DNA of 64,000 bases, taken from CAVQEK01 sp964596645. Lineage in GTDB: Bacteria > Bacteroidota > Bacteroidia > Cytophagales > Cyclobacteriaceae. Every line of letters begins with the position of its first letter. Positions within the stretch are counted from its first letter, which is position 1. Where the stretch lies: assembly GCA_964596645.1 (NCBI GenBank), contig CAZQVB010000022.1, forward strand, positions 1 through 64,000. The letters run 5' to 3'. A model generated the notes under the pieces. It did no database searches. It was given only the letters and a program-made list of their open reading frames with translations, and was not told the origin of the DNA. This document shows, piece after piece, positions 43,611 to 51,983 of this stretch. Made by a program: the position numbers and the translations under genes.

Positions 43611-44156
43611 ATGGACAGAAAATTATTCATCAGGAAATCAGCCCTTGGCTTAGGTGTAGCGTTTGTTCCGGCGTTGGTTCAGTGCCAGCCTAATGATGAC
43701 CCACTGGAGAAAACCCTTCATCAGAAACCGCTGATAATAAGAGACAATGAAGGTGAGGTGTATAATGTACTGGGTGATGTGCAGACCCATAAACTATTGG
43801 GCAGCGATACGGGCAATCAATTAGTAGAATGGGTGGATAACGTAGAACCTGGAGTAGGTATTCCTCCACATATTCACACAAAAGAAGATGAAATATTCAG
43901 AGTGATAGAAGGGCAACTTGAGATGATGATTGACAACAAAACCATCATTCTGAGCGCCGGTGATACCGCCTTTGCGCCCAAAAATGTGGCCCACGCGTGG
44001 ACTGTTGTCGGAAGTGAAAAAGCCAGGTTTATCACTTCAGCTTTTCCCTCGGGTATTGAGAGCATGTTTGCAGAACTTGCAAGCCTGCCCGCCGGACCAC
44101 CTGACTTTGAGCAAGTAGCTACAGTCTGTGGAAGATACGGAATATCATTTGTTTAG
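43611..44156 (+). CDS. Cupin domain protein, probably exported
   Basis: This 181-residue protein has an N-terminal hydrophobic segment with an export-like pattern (RKSALGLGVAFVPALVQC; a twin-arginine motif is absent, and the Cys could be a lipobox) and a single cupin domain (about 60-150). The metal site pattern is visible: PPHIHTKEDEIFRVIEGQLE with two His, Glu and Gly, and the second motif APKNVAHAW with the last His. It resembles quercetin-dioxygenase-like or auxin-binding-like cupins; substrate is unknown. It follows the AraC regulator in the same orientation and shares its low GC content. Confidence 0.88.
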   Translation: MDRKLFIRKSALGLGVAFVPALVQCQPNDDPLEKTLHQKPLIIRDNEGEVYNVLGDVQTHKLLGSDTGNQLVEWVDNVEPGVGIPPHIHTKEDEIFRVIEGQLEMMIDNKTIILSAGDTAFAPKNVAHAWTVVGSEKARFITSAFPSGIESMFAELASLPAGPPDFEQVATVCGRYGISFV

Positions 44157-44273
44157 ATAATGCGTCGCTATTCGGAAAAAAGCACCGTGAGTGGTCGGAA
44201 ACAACAATGCTTCGGCATCTCCCCAATAACGCCTGCATTCATTATATCCTTCATTCAAATACGACAATGGATG

Positions 44274-46505
44274 CTACCTCTTAAACTTGCTCTGAAGCTG
44301 GCTCAGCTTATCGTGAAATGAATCAGGCTTTTCTTCTTTTTTCTTAAACTGCTTTTTAGGTTTTTCATCAAACGGATTGCTGCGCATGGATAGTGAAATG
44401 CGCTTTCTCGAGGCATCCACGGCCATCACTGTCACCTGCACTTTTTGCTGTACCTTCAGGTAGTCGGCCGGATTCTCCACATACTTATCGGCCAGGTGGC
44501 TCTTGTGTACCAAGCCATCCTGATGCACGCCGATATCCACAAATGCGCCGAAGTTGGTCACGTTGGTGACCACACCATTGAGCGTCATGCCCACTTTCAG
44601 GTCTTCCATGTGGTTTACACCTTCCATAAATTCCACCACCTCAAATTGCTCGCGCGGATCGCGACCGGGTTTTTCCAGCTCTTTCAGTATATCCTCCAGG
44701 GTAGGCAAGCCTACGGTGCCCGATACGTATTTTTTCAGGTTCACTCCTTTGCGCAATTCAGGCTTTGTCATCAGATCGGACACGGCGGCATGCTGATCAG
44801 TGGCCATTTGCTGCACCAGGCTGTAGCGCTCGGGGTGCACAGCACTTCTGTCAAGCGGGTTCGCGGCATTACCAATGCGCAAGAAACCGGCGGCCTGCTC
44901 AAATATTTTATCGCCAAGGCGCGGCACTTCTTTCAACGCCTCGCGGGAGGTAAACGGCCCGTTGGCATTTCTAAAGTCCACTATATTTTTGGCCAAAGTG
45001 GCACCGACGCCCGATACGTACGAGAGCAGCTCTTTGCTGGCGGTATTTACTTCTACACCCACACCGTTTACGCAACTCATCACGGTGTCGTCGAGGCTTT
45101 GGCGCAGGGCGGCCTGGTCTACGTCGTGCTGGTACTGGCCTACTCCGATCGATTTGGGATCGATCTTTACCAGCTCGGCCAGCGGATCCATCAGCCTGCG
45201 GCCTATGGACACCGATCCGCGTACGGTTACGTCCTTGTCGGGAAACTCCTCGCGCGCTATGTCGGATGCGCTGTAGATGGAAGCTCCGCTCTCGTTCACC
45301 ATCACCACCATCACCTCCTTGGGCAGGCCTATAGCCTTCACAAACTGCTCCGTTTCGCGACCCGCAGTGCCATTGCCTATGGCGATGGCCTGTATGGCGT
45401 ATTTACTCACCAACGACTTGATCAGTCCGGCGGCTTCTGCGATACGGCGCTGGGGCTCGTGCGGATAGATGGCATCGTGGTGCAGGAGCTGTCCCTGTCC
45501 GTCGAGGCAGGCCACTTTGCAGCCGGTGCGAAAACCGGGATCTATGGCCATCACATTCTTCTGCCCCAGCGGTGCGGCCAAGAGCAATTGGCGGAGATTC
45601 TCTCGAAACACGGCAATGGCTTCTGCGTCGGCTTTCTTTTTGCTTTCCAGTCGCACCTCCGTCTCTATGCCAGGCTTCAGCAATCGCTTATAGCCATCTT
45701 CGGCTGCTGTACGTACATGACTGCCGCAGGCATTGTCGGCCTTCACATACTGCTTTTCCAATATGGCCATGGCATCTTCCTGTGCCGGGGCAATGTCGAG
45801 ACTGAGGATCATTTCCTTCTCTCCCCGGCGCATGGCAAGCAGCCTGTGTGAGGGCACATCTTTCAGTGGCTCCTGCCAATCGAAATAATCGGAATACTTC
45901 TGTCCTTCCTGCTCTTTGCCTTTGAGCACCCGGGAGGTGATCACGGCCTTTTTCTGAAATAGCGACCGTATGGCCGCGCGTACAGCCGCATCTTCATTGA
46001 TAATCTCTGCAATAATATCACGTGCACCCTGCAGCGCTTCTTCGGTATTGGCCACTGATCTTTCCGGAGCCACATAGGCAGCTGCTTCTGCCGATGGGTC
46101 GCCGGAGCGCTGTTCCAACAGCCAGAGGGCAAGTGGCTCAAGGCCTTTGTCGCGGGCCATAGAGGCCCGTGTTTTTCGCTTGGGTTTGTACGGCAGATAC
46201 ACATCTTCCAGTACGGCCATGCTCTCGGCCGCATCTATGGCAGCCCGCAGTTCGGGCGTCATCTTGCCCTGTTCTTCTATGGATTTTATGATACTTTCCC
46301 GGCGCTTGTCCAGCTCCCGAAGCTGGTTCACACGATCGCGTATGGCGGCTATGGCCACCTCGTCCAGGCTGCCCGTGGCTTCTTTGCGATAGCGCGCTAT
46401 GAAGGGCACTGTAGCTCCGCCATCCAGCAGCGCCAGGGTATCGGCCACCTGCTTTTTTTGTATGTGCAACTCTGCGGCTACTATTTGTGCGTACGTGTTT
46501 TCCAT
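44274..46505 (-). CDS. tex: Tex family RNA-binding transcription accessory protein
   Basis: This 743-residue protein is a Tex homologue. It has the Tex N-terminal helical domain (FIARYRKEATGSLDEVAI), a YqgF-like domain (NVMAIDPGFRTGCKVACLDG and AIGNGTAGRETE), helix-hairpin-helix motifs (VGVEVNTASKELLSYVSGVG, LGDKIFEQAAGFLRI) and an S1 RNA-binding domain near 640-715 (KVGMTLNGVVTNVTNFGAFV). Tex proteins associate with transcription elongation and RNA in bacteria. The start at 46505 is the conserved MENTYAQIVAAELHI; the open frame to 46661 would extend through the intergenic region and start inside the TlpA-like gene. It is divergent from the TlpA-like gene, with the two promoter boxes facing each other. 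Confidence 0.97.
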   Translation of the reverse strand: MENTYAQIVAAELHIQKKQVADTLALLDGGATVPFIARYRKEATGSLDEVAIAAIRDRVNQLRELDKRRESIIKSIEEQGKMTPELRAAIDAAESMAVLEDVYLPYKPKRKTRASMARDKGLEPLALWLLEQRSGDPSAEAAAYVAPERSVANTEEALQGARDIIAEIINEDAAVRAAIRSLFQKKAVITSRVLKGKEQEGQKYSDYFDWQEPLKDVPSHRLLAMRRGEKEMILSLDIAPAQEDAMAILEKQYVKADNACGSHVRTAAEDGYKRLLKPGIETEVRLESKKKADAEAIAVFRENLRQLLLAAPLGQKNVMAIDPGFRTGCKVACLDGQGQLLHHDAIYPHEPQRRIAEAAGLIKSLVSKYAIQAIAIGNGTAGRETEQFVKAIGLPKEVMVVMVNESGASIYSASDIAREEFPDKDVTVRGSVSIGRRLMDPLAELVKIDPKSIGVGQYQHDVDQAALRQSLDDTVMSCVNGVGVEVNTASKELLSYVSGVGATLAKNIVDFRNANGPFTSREALKEVPRLGDKIFEQAAGFLRIGNAANPLDRSAVHPERYSLVQQMATDQHAAVSDLMTKPELRKGVNLKKYVSGTVGLPTLEDILKELEKPGRDPREQFEVVEFMEGVNHMEDLKVGMTLNGVVTNVTNFGAFVDIGVHQDGLVHKSHLADKYVENPADYLKVQQKVQVTVMAVDASRKRISLSMRSNPFDEKPKKQFKKKEEKPDSFHDKLSQLQSKFKR

Positions 46506-46530
46506 CACATTTCTTTCTCTAAGTGTTCGA

Positions 46531-46538
46531 TATGTTTG
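46531..46538 (+). promoter_or_regulatory. -7 promoter box of the TlpA-like gene
   Basis: A perfect TATGTTTG box with a predicted leader of about 45 bases to the ATG at 46588. It lies inside the Tex 5' leader region. Confidence 0.45.
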
Positions 46539-46559
46539 CGCCCTCAGGCACAAGGGCGC
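46538..46559. promoter_or_regulatory. Inverted repeat between facing promoters
   Basis: Arms GCGCCC (46538-46543) and GGGCGC (46554-46559) form a palindrome lying between two facing -7 boxes, one on each strand. It could be a repressor operator or a leader hairpin in either transcript. Confidence 0.4.
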
Positions 46560-46567
46560 CAAAATTA
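46560..46567 (-). promoter_or_regulatory. -7 promoter box of tex
   Basis: A perfect TAATTTTG box on the minus strand with a predicted leader of about 50 bases to the tex ATG at 46505. No TTG is visible at the -33 position. Confidence 0.45.
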
Positions 46568-46587
46568 ATGATTGATTTTTTATACCG

Positions 46588-47184
46588 ATGAAAACAAAAA
46601 AGAAAAAGTCGTGGAAGCGTGAACTGGCCGAGTGGGGCGTCTTTCTTGGCATTATTGCCATACTTTATACTACCGGGCTGCACACCCCGGTGCTGGGTTT
46701 TGTGCAAGGGCTGGTACTAAAAACGGGCCTGGTAAAGCCTGACATAGATGCCGGCAACCATTATGGCCAATTAGATGATGATTTCGACATCGTCGATTCG
46801 GCTGGGGAAACGGTCAGTTTTTCAGCGTTTGACGGGCAGGTGGTGTTCATCAATTTTTGGGCTACCTGGTGCCCGCCGTGCATAGCCGAAATGCCCGACA
46901 TCCAGGATTTGTACGAGGCAATGGGTGATCAGGAAATTAAGTTTGTGATCATTTCGCTGGACGATGATTTTGACAAAGCGAAGGCATTTGTGGAAAGAAA
47001 GGGCTATACGTTTCCCATCTACGCCCCACATGGTGCGTTGCCACAGGTGCTGCAGTCGCAAAGTATTCCCACCACATTCGTGATCGACAGGCAGAGAAAC
47101 ATTGTGGTAAAGCGCCAGGGCATGGCCAAGTACAACAGCCAACGATTTCGCAACTATCTGGCAAAGCTGGCCGAAGGCGGCTGA
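46588..47184 (+). CDS. Membrane-anchored TlpA-like thioredoxin-family protein
   Basis: This 198-residue protein has an N-terminal membrane helix (about 14-30), then a thioredoxin-fold domain with FINFWATWCPPCIAEMPDIQ containing the WCPPC redox site, IISLDDDFDKAKAFVE, and the cis-proline segment IPTTFVIDRQRN. It fits the TlpA/ResA group, which reduces disulfides in cytochrome c maturation or envelope proteins. No cytochrome gene is adjacent, so the client is unknown. The gene is divergent from tex. Confidence 0.93.
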   Translation: MKTKKKKSWKRELAEWGVFLGIIAILYTTGLHTPVLGFVQGLVLKTGLVKPDIDAGNHYGQLDDDFDIVDSAGETVSFSAFDGQVVFINFWATWCPPCIAEMPDIQDLYEAMGDQEIKFVIISLDDDFDKAKAFVERKGYTFPIYAPHGALPQVLQSQSIPTTFVIDRQRNIVVKRQGMAKYNSQRFRNYLAKLAEGG

Positions 47185-47341
47185 CCTTAACAGCAAGCCA
47201 CTGCACCGCGCATATGTGGTTGTTAATTTTTTATGACGACCCGACGCTACGACGACTATTGATCTGTCATCTTGCGCCACTGCTGCTGGACAGTATGGCA
47301 ATTTTTAGCTAGTATTGCCGCCGCTCAAATGGTATGTTGGT

Positions 47342-47773
47342 ATGAAGCGAAATATAAAATGGGTGATGTCTCTGCTGCCTATGCTCGCCACCCTTGTGGC
47401 CCTAAGCCTGTTGGTGACGCTACTCATAGATGGGTGCGGCAGTAAGCGAAAAGAGCGCAAATTGGAGGCTTTTGATTCAGAGCGCTGGGCATCTGGCAGG
47501 AACGGCTGCGAAGGGAACAGGCTTGAGATGAAAGATGACCTGCTCCGCATGAAGTATCAAATGCGCGGCCTCGACACCCAGGAACTGGTACAACTGCTGG
47601 GCCGGCCCGACGCCACCCAGCTCTCCGACCGCAACCAGAAATACTACATCTACTATCTGGAGCCCGGCCCTGACTGCACACAGCCGGCGGCAGATCCACT
47701 GTCGCTTTTTGTGCGGCTGTCGGCGGTAGGCATTGCCAATGAGTTCACCCTGCGCAACTTCAGCTCGATTTGA
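47342..47773 (+). CDS. Hypothetical membrane protein
   Basis: This 143-residue protein has one N-terminal hydrophobic segment (about 6-28) with a Cys shortly after (LLIDGCG), so it is either anchored or a lipoprotein. The body includes MRGLDTQELVQLLGRPDATQ, which resembles a BamE/SmpA-like start (a helix followed by G-x-P), and YYIYYLEPGPDC. I do not assign a family. The start at 47342 is chosen since MKRNIKW begins the membrane segment; the frame is open from 47315. Its end overlaps the ROK gene (47760-47773) in a tail-to-tail arrangement. Confidence 0.65.
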   Translation: MKRNIKWVMSLLPMLATLVALSLLVTLLIDGCGSKRKERKLEAFDSERWASGRNGCEGNRLEMKDDLLRMKYQMRGLDTQELVQLLGRPDATQLSDRNQKYYIYYLEPGPDCTQPAADPLSLFVRLSAVGIANEFTLRNFSSI

Positions 47774-48665
47774 AACAAAGCGACGCCGCCCCCACAATGC
47801 CGGCGTTGTTGCCCAGCGTGGCGGTACGTATGTTCAGTTCTTTCAGGTAGTACTGGGTAAGGCCGGCCTGCAGGCTTTTTTGCATGGCGGGCATTATGGC
47901 GTCGAAAGCAGCCGATAGCCCGCCACCGATGAGCACCGTTTTGATGTCGAGCACACGTATAGCCGACACGAGCGCCTCGCCCAGCAGAGTGCCCATTTCA
48001 CTAAAAATCTGTTTGGCCACCTTATCTCCTTTTTCGGCGGCGTCCAGCACCTTCTTCGGATCAAGTTGGGTCATCTGGTTAAGCACCGTCTTATTGGTTT
48101 GCATCAAAGCACGTGTGCGCGCCATCAAGCCGCGTTTGCCAATATTCTTCTCCAGGAGCTTGCCGTTTTTAGAGAGCATGTGGCCTATTTCCATGCCGTT
48201 GCCATCGCCGCCTGTAAATATTTCATGATTGATAATGGCGGCCCCTCCTACCCCGGTGCCGAGGGTAATGAATATATAATCTTCCGGCATCTTTTCTCCG
48301 GAAAAATAGTACTCGCCCAGTGCAGCGGCATTAGCATCATTTTCGAGGTGAAATATTTTATCGGGAAATCGCTCGATGAGGCGTTTTTTGAGCGGCACCT
48401 GGTTTAGGCCTGGTATGGCCGGGAGCTCAAGCGGGGTGCTGCGGTCTTTAGAAAGTGTGCCGGGGAGCCCGATGCCTACTTTTTTTATCTCCGGATGTTT
48501 CTCAAACTCAACCTCCAGAATGTTCAAAAATTCACCTGCAAAATCATTGCTTTCACGCGCCTTGGCAGTGGCATATTTTACTTTATGCTCTAAATTTCCA
48601 TCGGTGTCTACTATGCCAATTTTGATGTTGGTACCTCCTACATCAATTCCCATAAATTTTTCCAT
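47760..48665 (-). CDS. ROK family protein, probable glucokinase
   Basis: This 301-residue protein begins MEKFMGIDVGGTNIKIGIVD with the ROK phosphate-binding motif and contains VGIGLPGTLS, LENDANAAALGEYYFSG with the catalytic Asp, and TLGTGVGGAAIINHEIF. It thus resembles ATP- or polyphosphate-dependent glucokinases. The zinc-binding CxCGxxGCxE motif of many ROK proteins is absent after EIGHM. The start at 48665 is set by homology; the open frame to 48782 is promoter-side. It is divergent from the GH13 gene, and a carbohydrate-metabolism pair is plausible. It is convergent with the preceding small gene. Confidence 0.92.
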   Translation of the reverse strand: MEKFMGIDVGGTNIKIGIVDTDGNLEHKVKYATAKARESNDFAGEFLNILEVEFEKHPEIKKVGIGLPGTLSKDRSTPLELPAIPGLNQVPLKKRLIERFPDKIFHLENDANAAALGEYYFSGEKMPEDYIFITLGTGVGGAAIINHEIFTGGDGNGMEIGHMLSKNGKLLEKNIGKRGLMARTRALMQTNKTVLNQMTQLDPKKVLDAAEKGDKVAKQIFSEMGTLLGEALVSAIRVLDIKTVLIGGGLSAAFDAIMPAMQKSLQAGLTQYYLKELNIRTATLGNNAGIVGAASLCFKSS

Positions 48666-48782
48666 AAAAAATAGTTGTGGTTTTATCCCGGCTGTGAAAG
48701 TAAATAAAAATGTGCGATTGATTTTACCCGATAAGTACCTTGCGGCCGGATAGTAAACGATAAAGCATAAAAACAAACCCAT

Positions 48783-50639
48783 ATGTCAAAAGCGCTGAAG
48801 CAATTGAATGACGCCCTGGAGCGGATGACTGACCCGGAAAAGTTTCATGTTCCCGGCCTGTGGCTGGGCCACAATGACGGCTCCGTGCATGAAGTGTCGT
48901 ACCGGCAGTGGGTGCAGGATGCCATACAACAGGCGTTGGACACCGGCGGCCACGCGGAGCGTTCACACAACGGAACCGGACAAGTGGTGTATAACTTGCT
49001 GGTTCGCTTTTTTTCCGCTTTCGACCACGACCAGGATGGCAAATTGGGCGAAGGAGAGGCGGACACCACATGCAATGCACATGGACTGCGCGAAACCGGT
49101 ACGTTTGTAAAGACCATAGCGCTGCTGCCCTACCTGCTGCGCCTGGGCATAAACACACTTCACCTGCTGCCTGTCACTGCCATTGGTCACCTGCACCGCA
49201 AAGGCGATCTGGGATCACCATACGCCATTAAAGACCATTTTGCGCTGGAGCCCACACTGGCCGATCCGCTCATTGAGCTCGACATACAAACACAATTTAA
49301 AGCATTGGTAGAAGCTGCTCATTTGATGGGCATGCGCGTGATCGGCGAATTTATCTTGCGCACAAGTGCCATCGACAATGTCTGGATTCCACAGCAGCCG
49401 CAATGGTTTTACTGGCACAAGCGCGATGTAGACTTCTATCCGCCCGCCTTCGATGCAGAAAGCTTAGAGAAAATAATGAAGGTGCCCGAGGGGAAGGGTG
49501 AATACATTGCTCCGACGGAAGAATATCGCTCCAATTTTACAACGCCCCCCGCTCCGGATCACGTCTACACCGACGAGCAGGGCCGGTATGTGGCCAATAT
49601 TGATGGCGTGCAAACGACTGTGCCCGGTGCCTTTGCCGACTGGCCACCCGACGATCGCCAGCCACCGTGGACGGACGTCACCTATCTGCGGCTGTACGAA
49701 TACCCTGAAAGCGACGAAAACGACTTCAACTACATCGCCTACAATACCATACGGTTTTACGATCCGGAGCTCGCGCAGAGTGAAAACGAACAGTCTCAAC
49801 TCTGGGAAAAGCTGCTGGGCGTGATTCCGCATTTTCAAAAACAATACAACATCGACGGTGCCATGATCGACATGGGCCATGCGTTGCCCGAGCGGCTGAA
49901 GGTGCGTATGATAGCGTCGGCGCGGGAGATCAACCCTGACTTCACTTTTTGGGACGAGAATTTCGACAATAAAGAAGGTACGATGCGTGAAGGCTACAAC
50001 GCGGTGATCGGCGACGGGTGGTATCACATCACTACGCAAAATGGCTTTCAAAAAATAATTGACGACGGCCTGAAGGAGCTGCCTCTGCCCTACTTTGGCA
50101 CTGCCGAAAGTCACAACACGCCGCGGTTTGGCCACGACCAACTTCAGAAGAAAAAAGCAGCCTGGGCGGTGCACAACTTCCTGCCACGCGCCATACCCTT
50201 TTTGCATCAGGGCTACGAGCTCAATGAATACATACCAGTGAACACAGGGCTCAATTTTGATGAAGAAGCACTGGCACATTGGAAAGACAAACCGCTGCCC
50301 CTGTTTCACAAAGCCGCCCTGGATTGGACCAGCCCTATTAATATAGTAGCGTTTATACAGTCATTTGCACAACTGCGAAAAGACCACCCTGGCGCATGTA
50401 TGCCCGGGCATGTGTATTGCCAGGAATGTGACAACCCGCAAGTGGTAGTGGTGATAAAAGAAAATAAAAATGGTCGATACATGCTTGTGCTCAACTGCGA
50501 CTTTCATCATGCGCAAAGCATACAGCAGTGTAAGCCATCGGGAATGGGAAAAATACACGACCTGATGAACGACAACTGTCACGACGGCGAAGCAGAACTG
50601 ACATTGCAGCCCGGTGAATTTTTGATTTTTTCCTGGTAA
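48783..50639 (+). CDS. GH13 family alpha-amylase-like enzyme with an EF-hand loop
   Basis: This 618-residue cytosolic protein has a GH13 barrel: YLLRLGINTLHLLPVTAIGH, GDLGSPYAIKDHFALEP, MGMRVIGEFILRTSAIDN, YNIDGAMIDMGHALP with the nucleophile-position Asp, FTFWDENFD with the acid Glu, and GTAESHNTPRFG. Two usually conserved residues differ: the Arg before the nucleophile (GxRxD) is Met, and the Asp of the last motif (HD) is Asn. An exact EF-hand loop, D81-H-D-Q-D-G-K-L-G-E-G-E92, is inserted in the first third. There is no signal peptide. The pattern MIDMGHALP suggests a maltosyltransferase-like subgroup rather than a secreted amylase. Divergent ROK glucokinase supports alpha-glucan use. Confidence 0.88.
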   Translation: MSKALKQLNDALERMTDPEKFHVPGLWLGHNDGSVHEVSYRQWVQDAIQQALDTGGHAERSHNGTGQVVYNLLVRFFSAFDHDQDGKLGEGEADTTCNAHGLRETGTFVKTIALLPYLLRLGINTLHLLPVTAIGHLHRKGDLGSPYAIKDHFALEPTLADPLIELDIQTQFKALVEAAHLMGMRVIGEFILRTSAIDNVWIPQQPQWFYWHKRDVDFYPPAFDAESLEKIMKVPEGKGEYIAPTEEYRSNFTTPPAPDHVYTDEQGRYVANIDGVQTTVPGAFADWPPDDRQPPWTDVTYLRLYEYPESDENDFNYIAYNTIRFYDPELAQSENEQSQLWEKLLGVIPHFQKQYNIDGAMIDMGHALPERLKVRMIASAREINPDFTFWDENFDNKEGTMREGYNAVIGDGWYHITTQNGFQKIIDDGLKELPLPYFGTAESHNTPRFGHDQLQKKKAAWAVHNFLPRAIPFLHQGYELNEYIPVNTGLNFDEEALAHWKDKPLPLFHKAALDWTSPINIVAFIQSFAQLRKDHPGACMPGHVYCQECDNPQVVVVIKENKNGRYMLVLNCDFHHAQSIQQCKPSGMGKIHDLMNDNCHDGEAELTLQPGEFLIFSW

Positions 50640-50739
50640 AGGAATGAGAAACGGCCAATGCTGCAGCGACCGCGCATGCGATGCGAAGATTCACTGATGA
50701 GGACTGACCATGGTCATGTTTTCGGTAACAATAAATAAT

Positions 50740-50747
50740 TAAATTTG
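50740..50747 (+). promoter_or_regulatory. -7 promoter box of fbaA
   Basis: A perfect TAAATTTG box with a TTTTCGG stretch about 20 bases upstream. It gives a leader of about 60 bases to the ATG at 50810. Confidence 0.5.
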
Positions 50748-50809
50748 CGCTGCTTTTTAGAGCAACCTTTCGAAAACCTATTTCAAATCTTAAATAGAAT
50801 CAGAAAACC

Positions 50810-51889
50810 ATGAGTGACGTAGCAACTAAATTCCGATCCGGAGTGCTTTACGGCGACGAAGTGTCTCAACTTCTGCGCTATGCCAACGAAAACAACTTTG
50901 CCATGCCCGCTGTGAACGTGATCAGTTCGCATACGGTGAATGGCGTAATCGAAGCCGCTAAGGCGGTCAATTCACCTGTAATCATACAATTTAGCAATGG
51001 CGGCGCCGTATTCTTTGCCGGCAAAAGCCTGAATAACGAAAATCAAAAAGCTGGTATTGCTGGTGGCATATCCGGAGCGCATCATGTGCGCATGATGGCC
51101 GAAGCCTACGGGGTGCCCGTGATATTGCACACCGACCACTGTGCCCGCAAGCTGCTCCCATGGATCGACGGCCTGCTTGATGCCGGTGAGGAATTCTATA
51201 AAGTGCACGGCCAACCCCTGTACAGTTCGCATATGCTCGACCTGTCTGAAGAATCGCTCGAAGACAACATCGAGACCTGCAAGCGATATCTGGAGCGTAT
51301 GGCAAAAATAGAAATGACCATAGAAATAGAGCTTGGCGTGACTGGCGGCGAAGAAGATGGCGTGGACAACACGGACGTAGACAGCTCAAAGCTGTATACG
51401 CAACCTGAAGAAGTGGCCTATGCCTATGAAGAACTGAAGAAAGTGAGCGACAATTTCACCATTGCAGCGGCTTTTGGCAACGTACACGGTGTATACAAAC
51501 CCGGCAACGTGAAGCTGACCCCGCAGATATTGAAAAACTCTCAGGAGTACATCCAGGACAAATACAACACAGGCAAAAATCCGGTGAATTTTGTGTTCCA
51601 TGGCGGCTCAGGATCAGAGAAAGAGAAAATACACGAAGCGATCGACTATGGCGCCATCAAGATGAACCTCGACACCGACATGCAGTGGGCATTTACCCAG
51701 GGTGTGAAAAAATACATGGACGACAAAGACGGGTACTTGAAAACCCAGATTGGCAACCCGGAAGGCGACGACAAGCCAAATAAAAAATACTACGACCCTC
51801 GCGTATGGTTGCGCAAAGGCGAAGATGTATTTGTAGAAAGGCTGAAAGAAGCTTTCGAAGACCTGCGTTGCATCAATCGCAATGCTTAA
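50810..51889 (+). CDS. fbaA: Class II fructose-bisphosphate aldolase
   Basis: This 359-residue enzyme splits fructose 1,6-bisphosphate in glycolysis and runs in reverse in gluconeogenesis. Zinc-ligand motifs are present: VPVILHTDHCARK (first two His region), ELGVTGGEEDGVDN (class II loop), AFGNVHGVYKPGNVKL (His) and FVFHGGSGS with the following GAIKMNLDTDMQWA. The length matches class IIA enzymes (about 355-360). The gene has its own -7 box at 50740 and a strong terminator at 51905-51938, so it is monocistronic. Confidence 0.98.
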   Translation: MSDVATKFRSGVLYGDEVSQLLRYANENNFAMPAVNVISSHTVNGVIEAAKAVNSPVIIQFSNGGAVFFAGKSLNNENQKAGIAGGISGAHHVRMMAEAYGVPVILHTDHCARKLLPWIDGLLDAGEEFYKVHGQPLYSSHMLDLSEESLEDNIETCKRYLERMAKIEMTIEIELGVTGGEEDGVDNTDVDSSKLYTQPEEVAYAYEELKKVSDNFTIAAAFGNVHGVYKPGNVKLTPQILKNSQEYIQDKYNTGKNPVNFVFHGGSGSEKEKIHEAIDYGAIKMNLDTDMQWAFTQGVKKYMDDKDGYLKTQIGNPEGDDKPNKKYYDPRVWLRKGEDVFVERLKEAFEDLRCINRNA

Positions 51890-51904
51890 GTAAATACATA
51901 AAGC

Positions 51905-51938
51905 AAAAAAAAGGGAAGCCGAAGCTTCCCTTTTTTTT
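51905..51938. terminator. Bidirectional rho-independent terminator
   Basis: Stem GGGAAGC/GCTTCCC (51913-51919 with 51924-51930, CGAA tetraloop) extended by A-T pairs and flanked by A and T runs. It serves fbaA and the convergent kinase-like gene. Confidence 0.93.
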
Positions 51939-51983
51939 GCCCATTGCGCTATGGATTTTTACTGCGAGCGTATAGCGAAAATA

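Noticed and set aside
44445..45851. 468-residue plus-strand frame
   Set aside because: It is antisense to tex, whose S1, YqgF-like and HhH motifs are intact.
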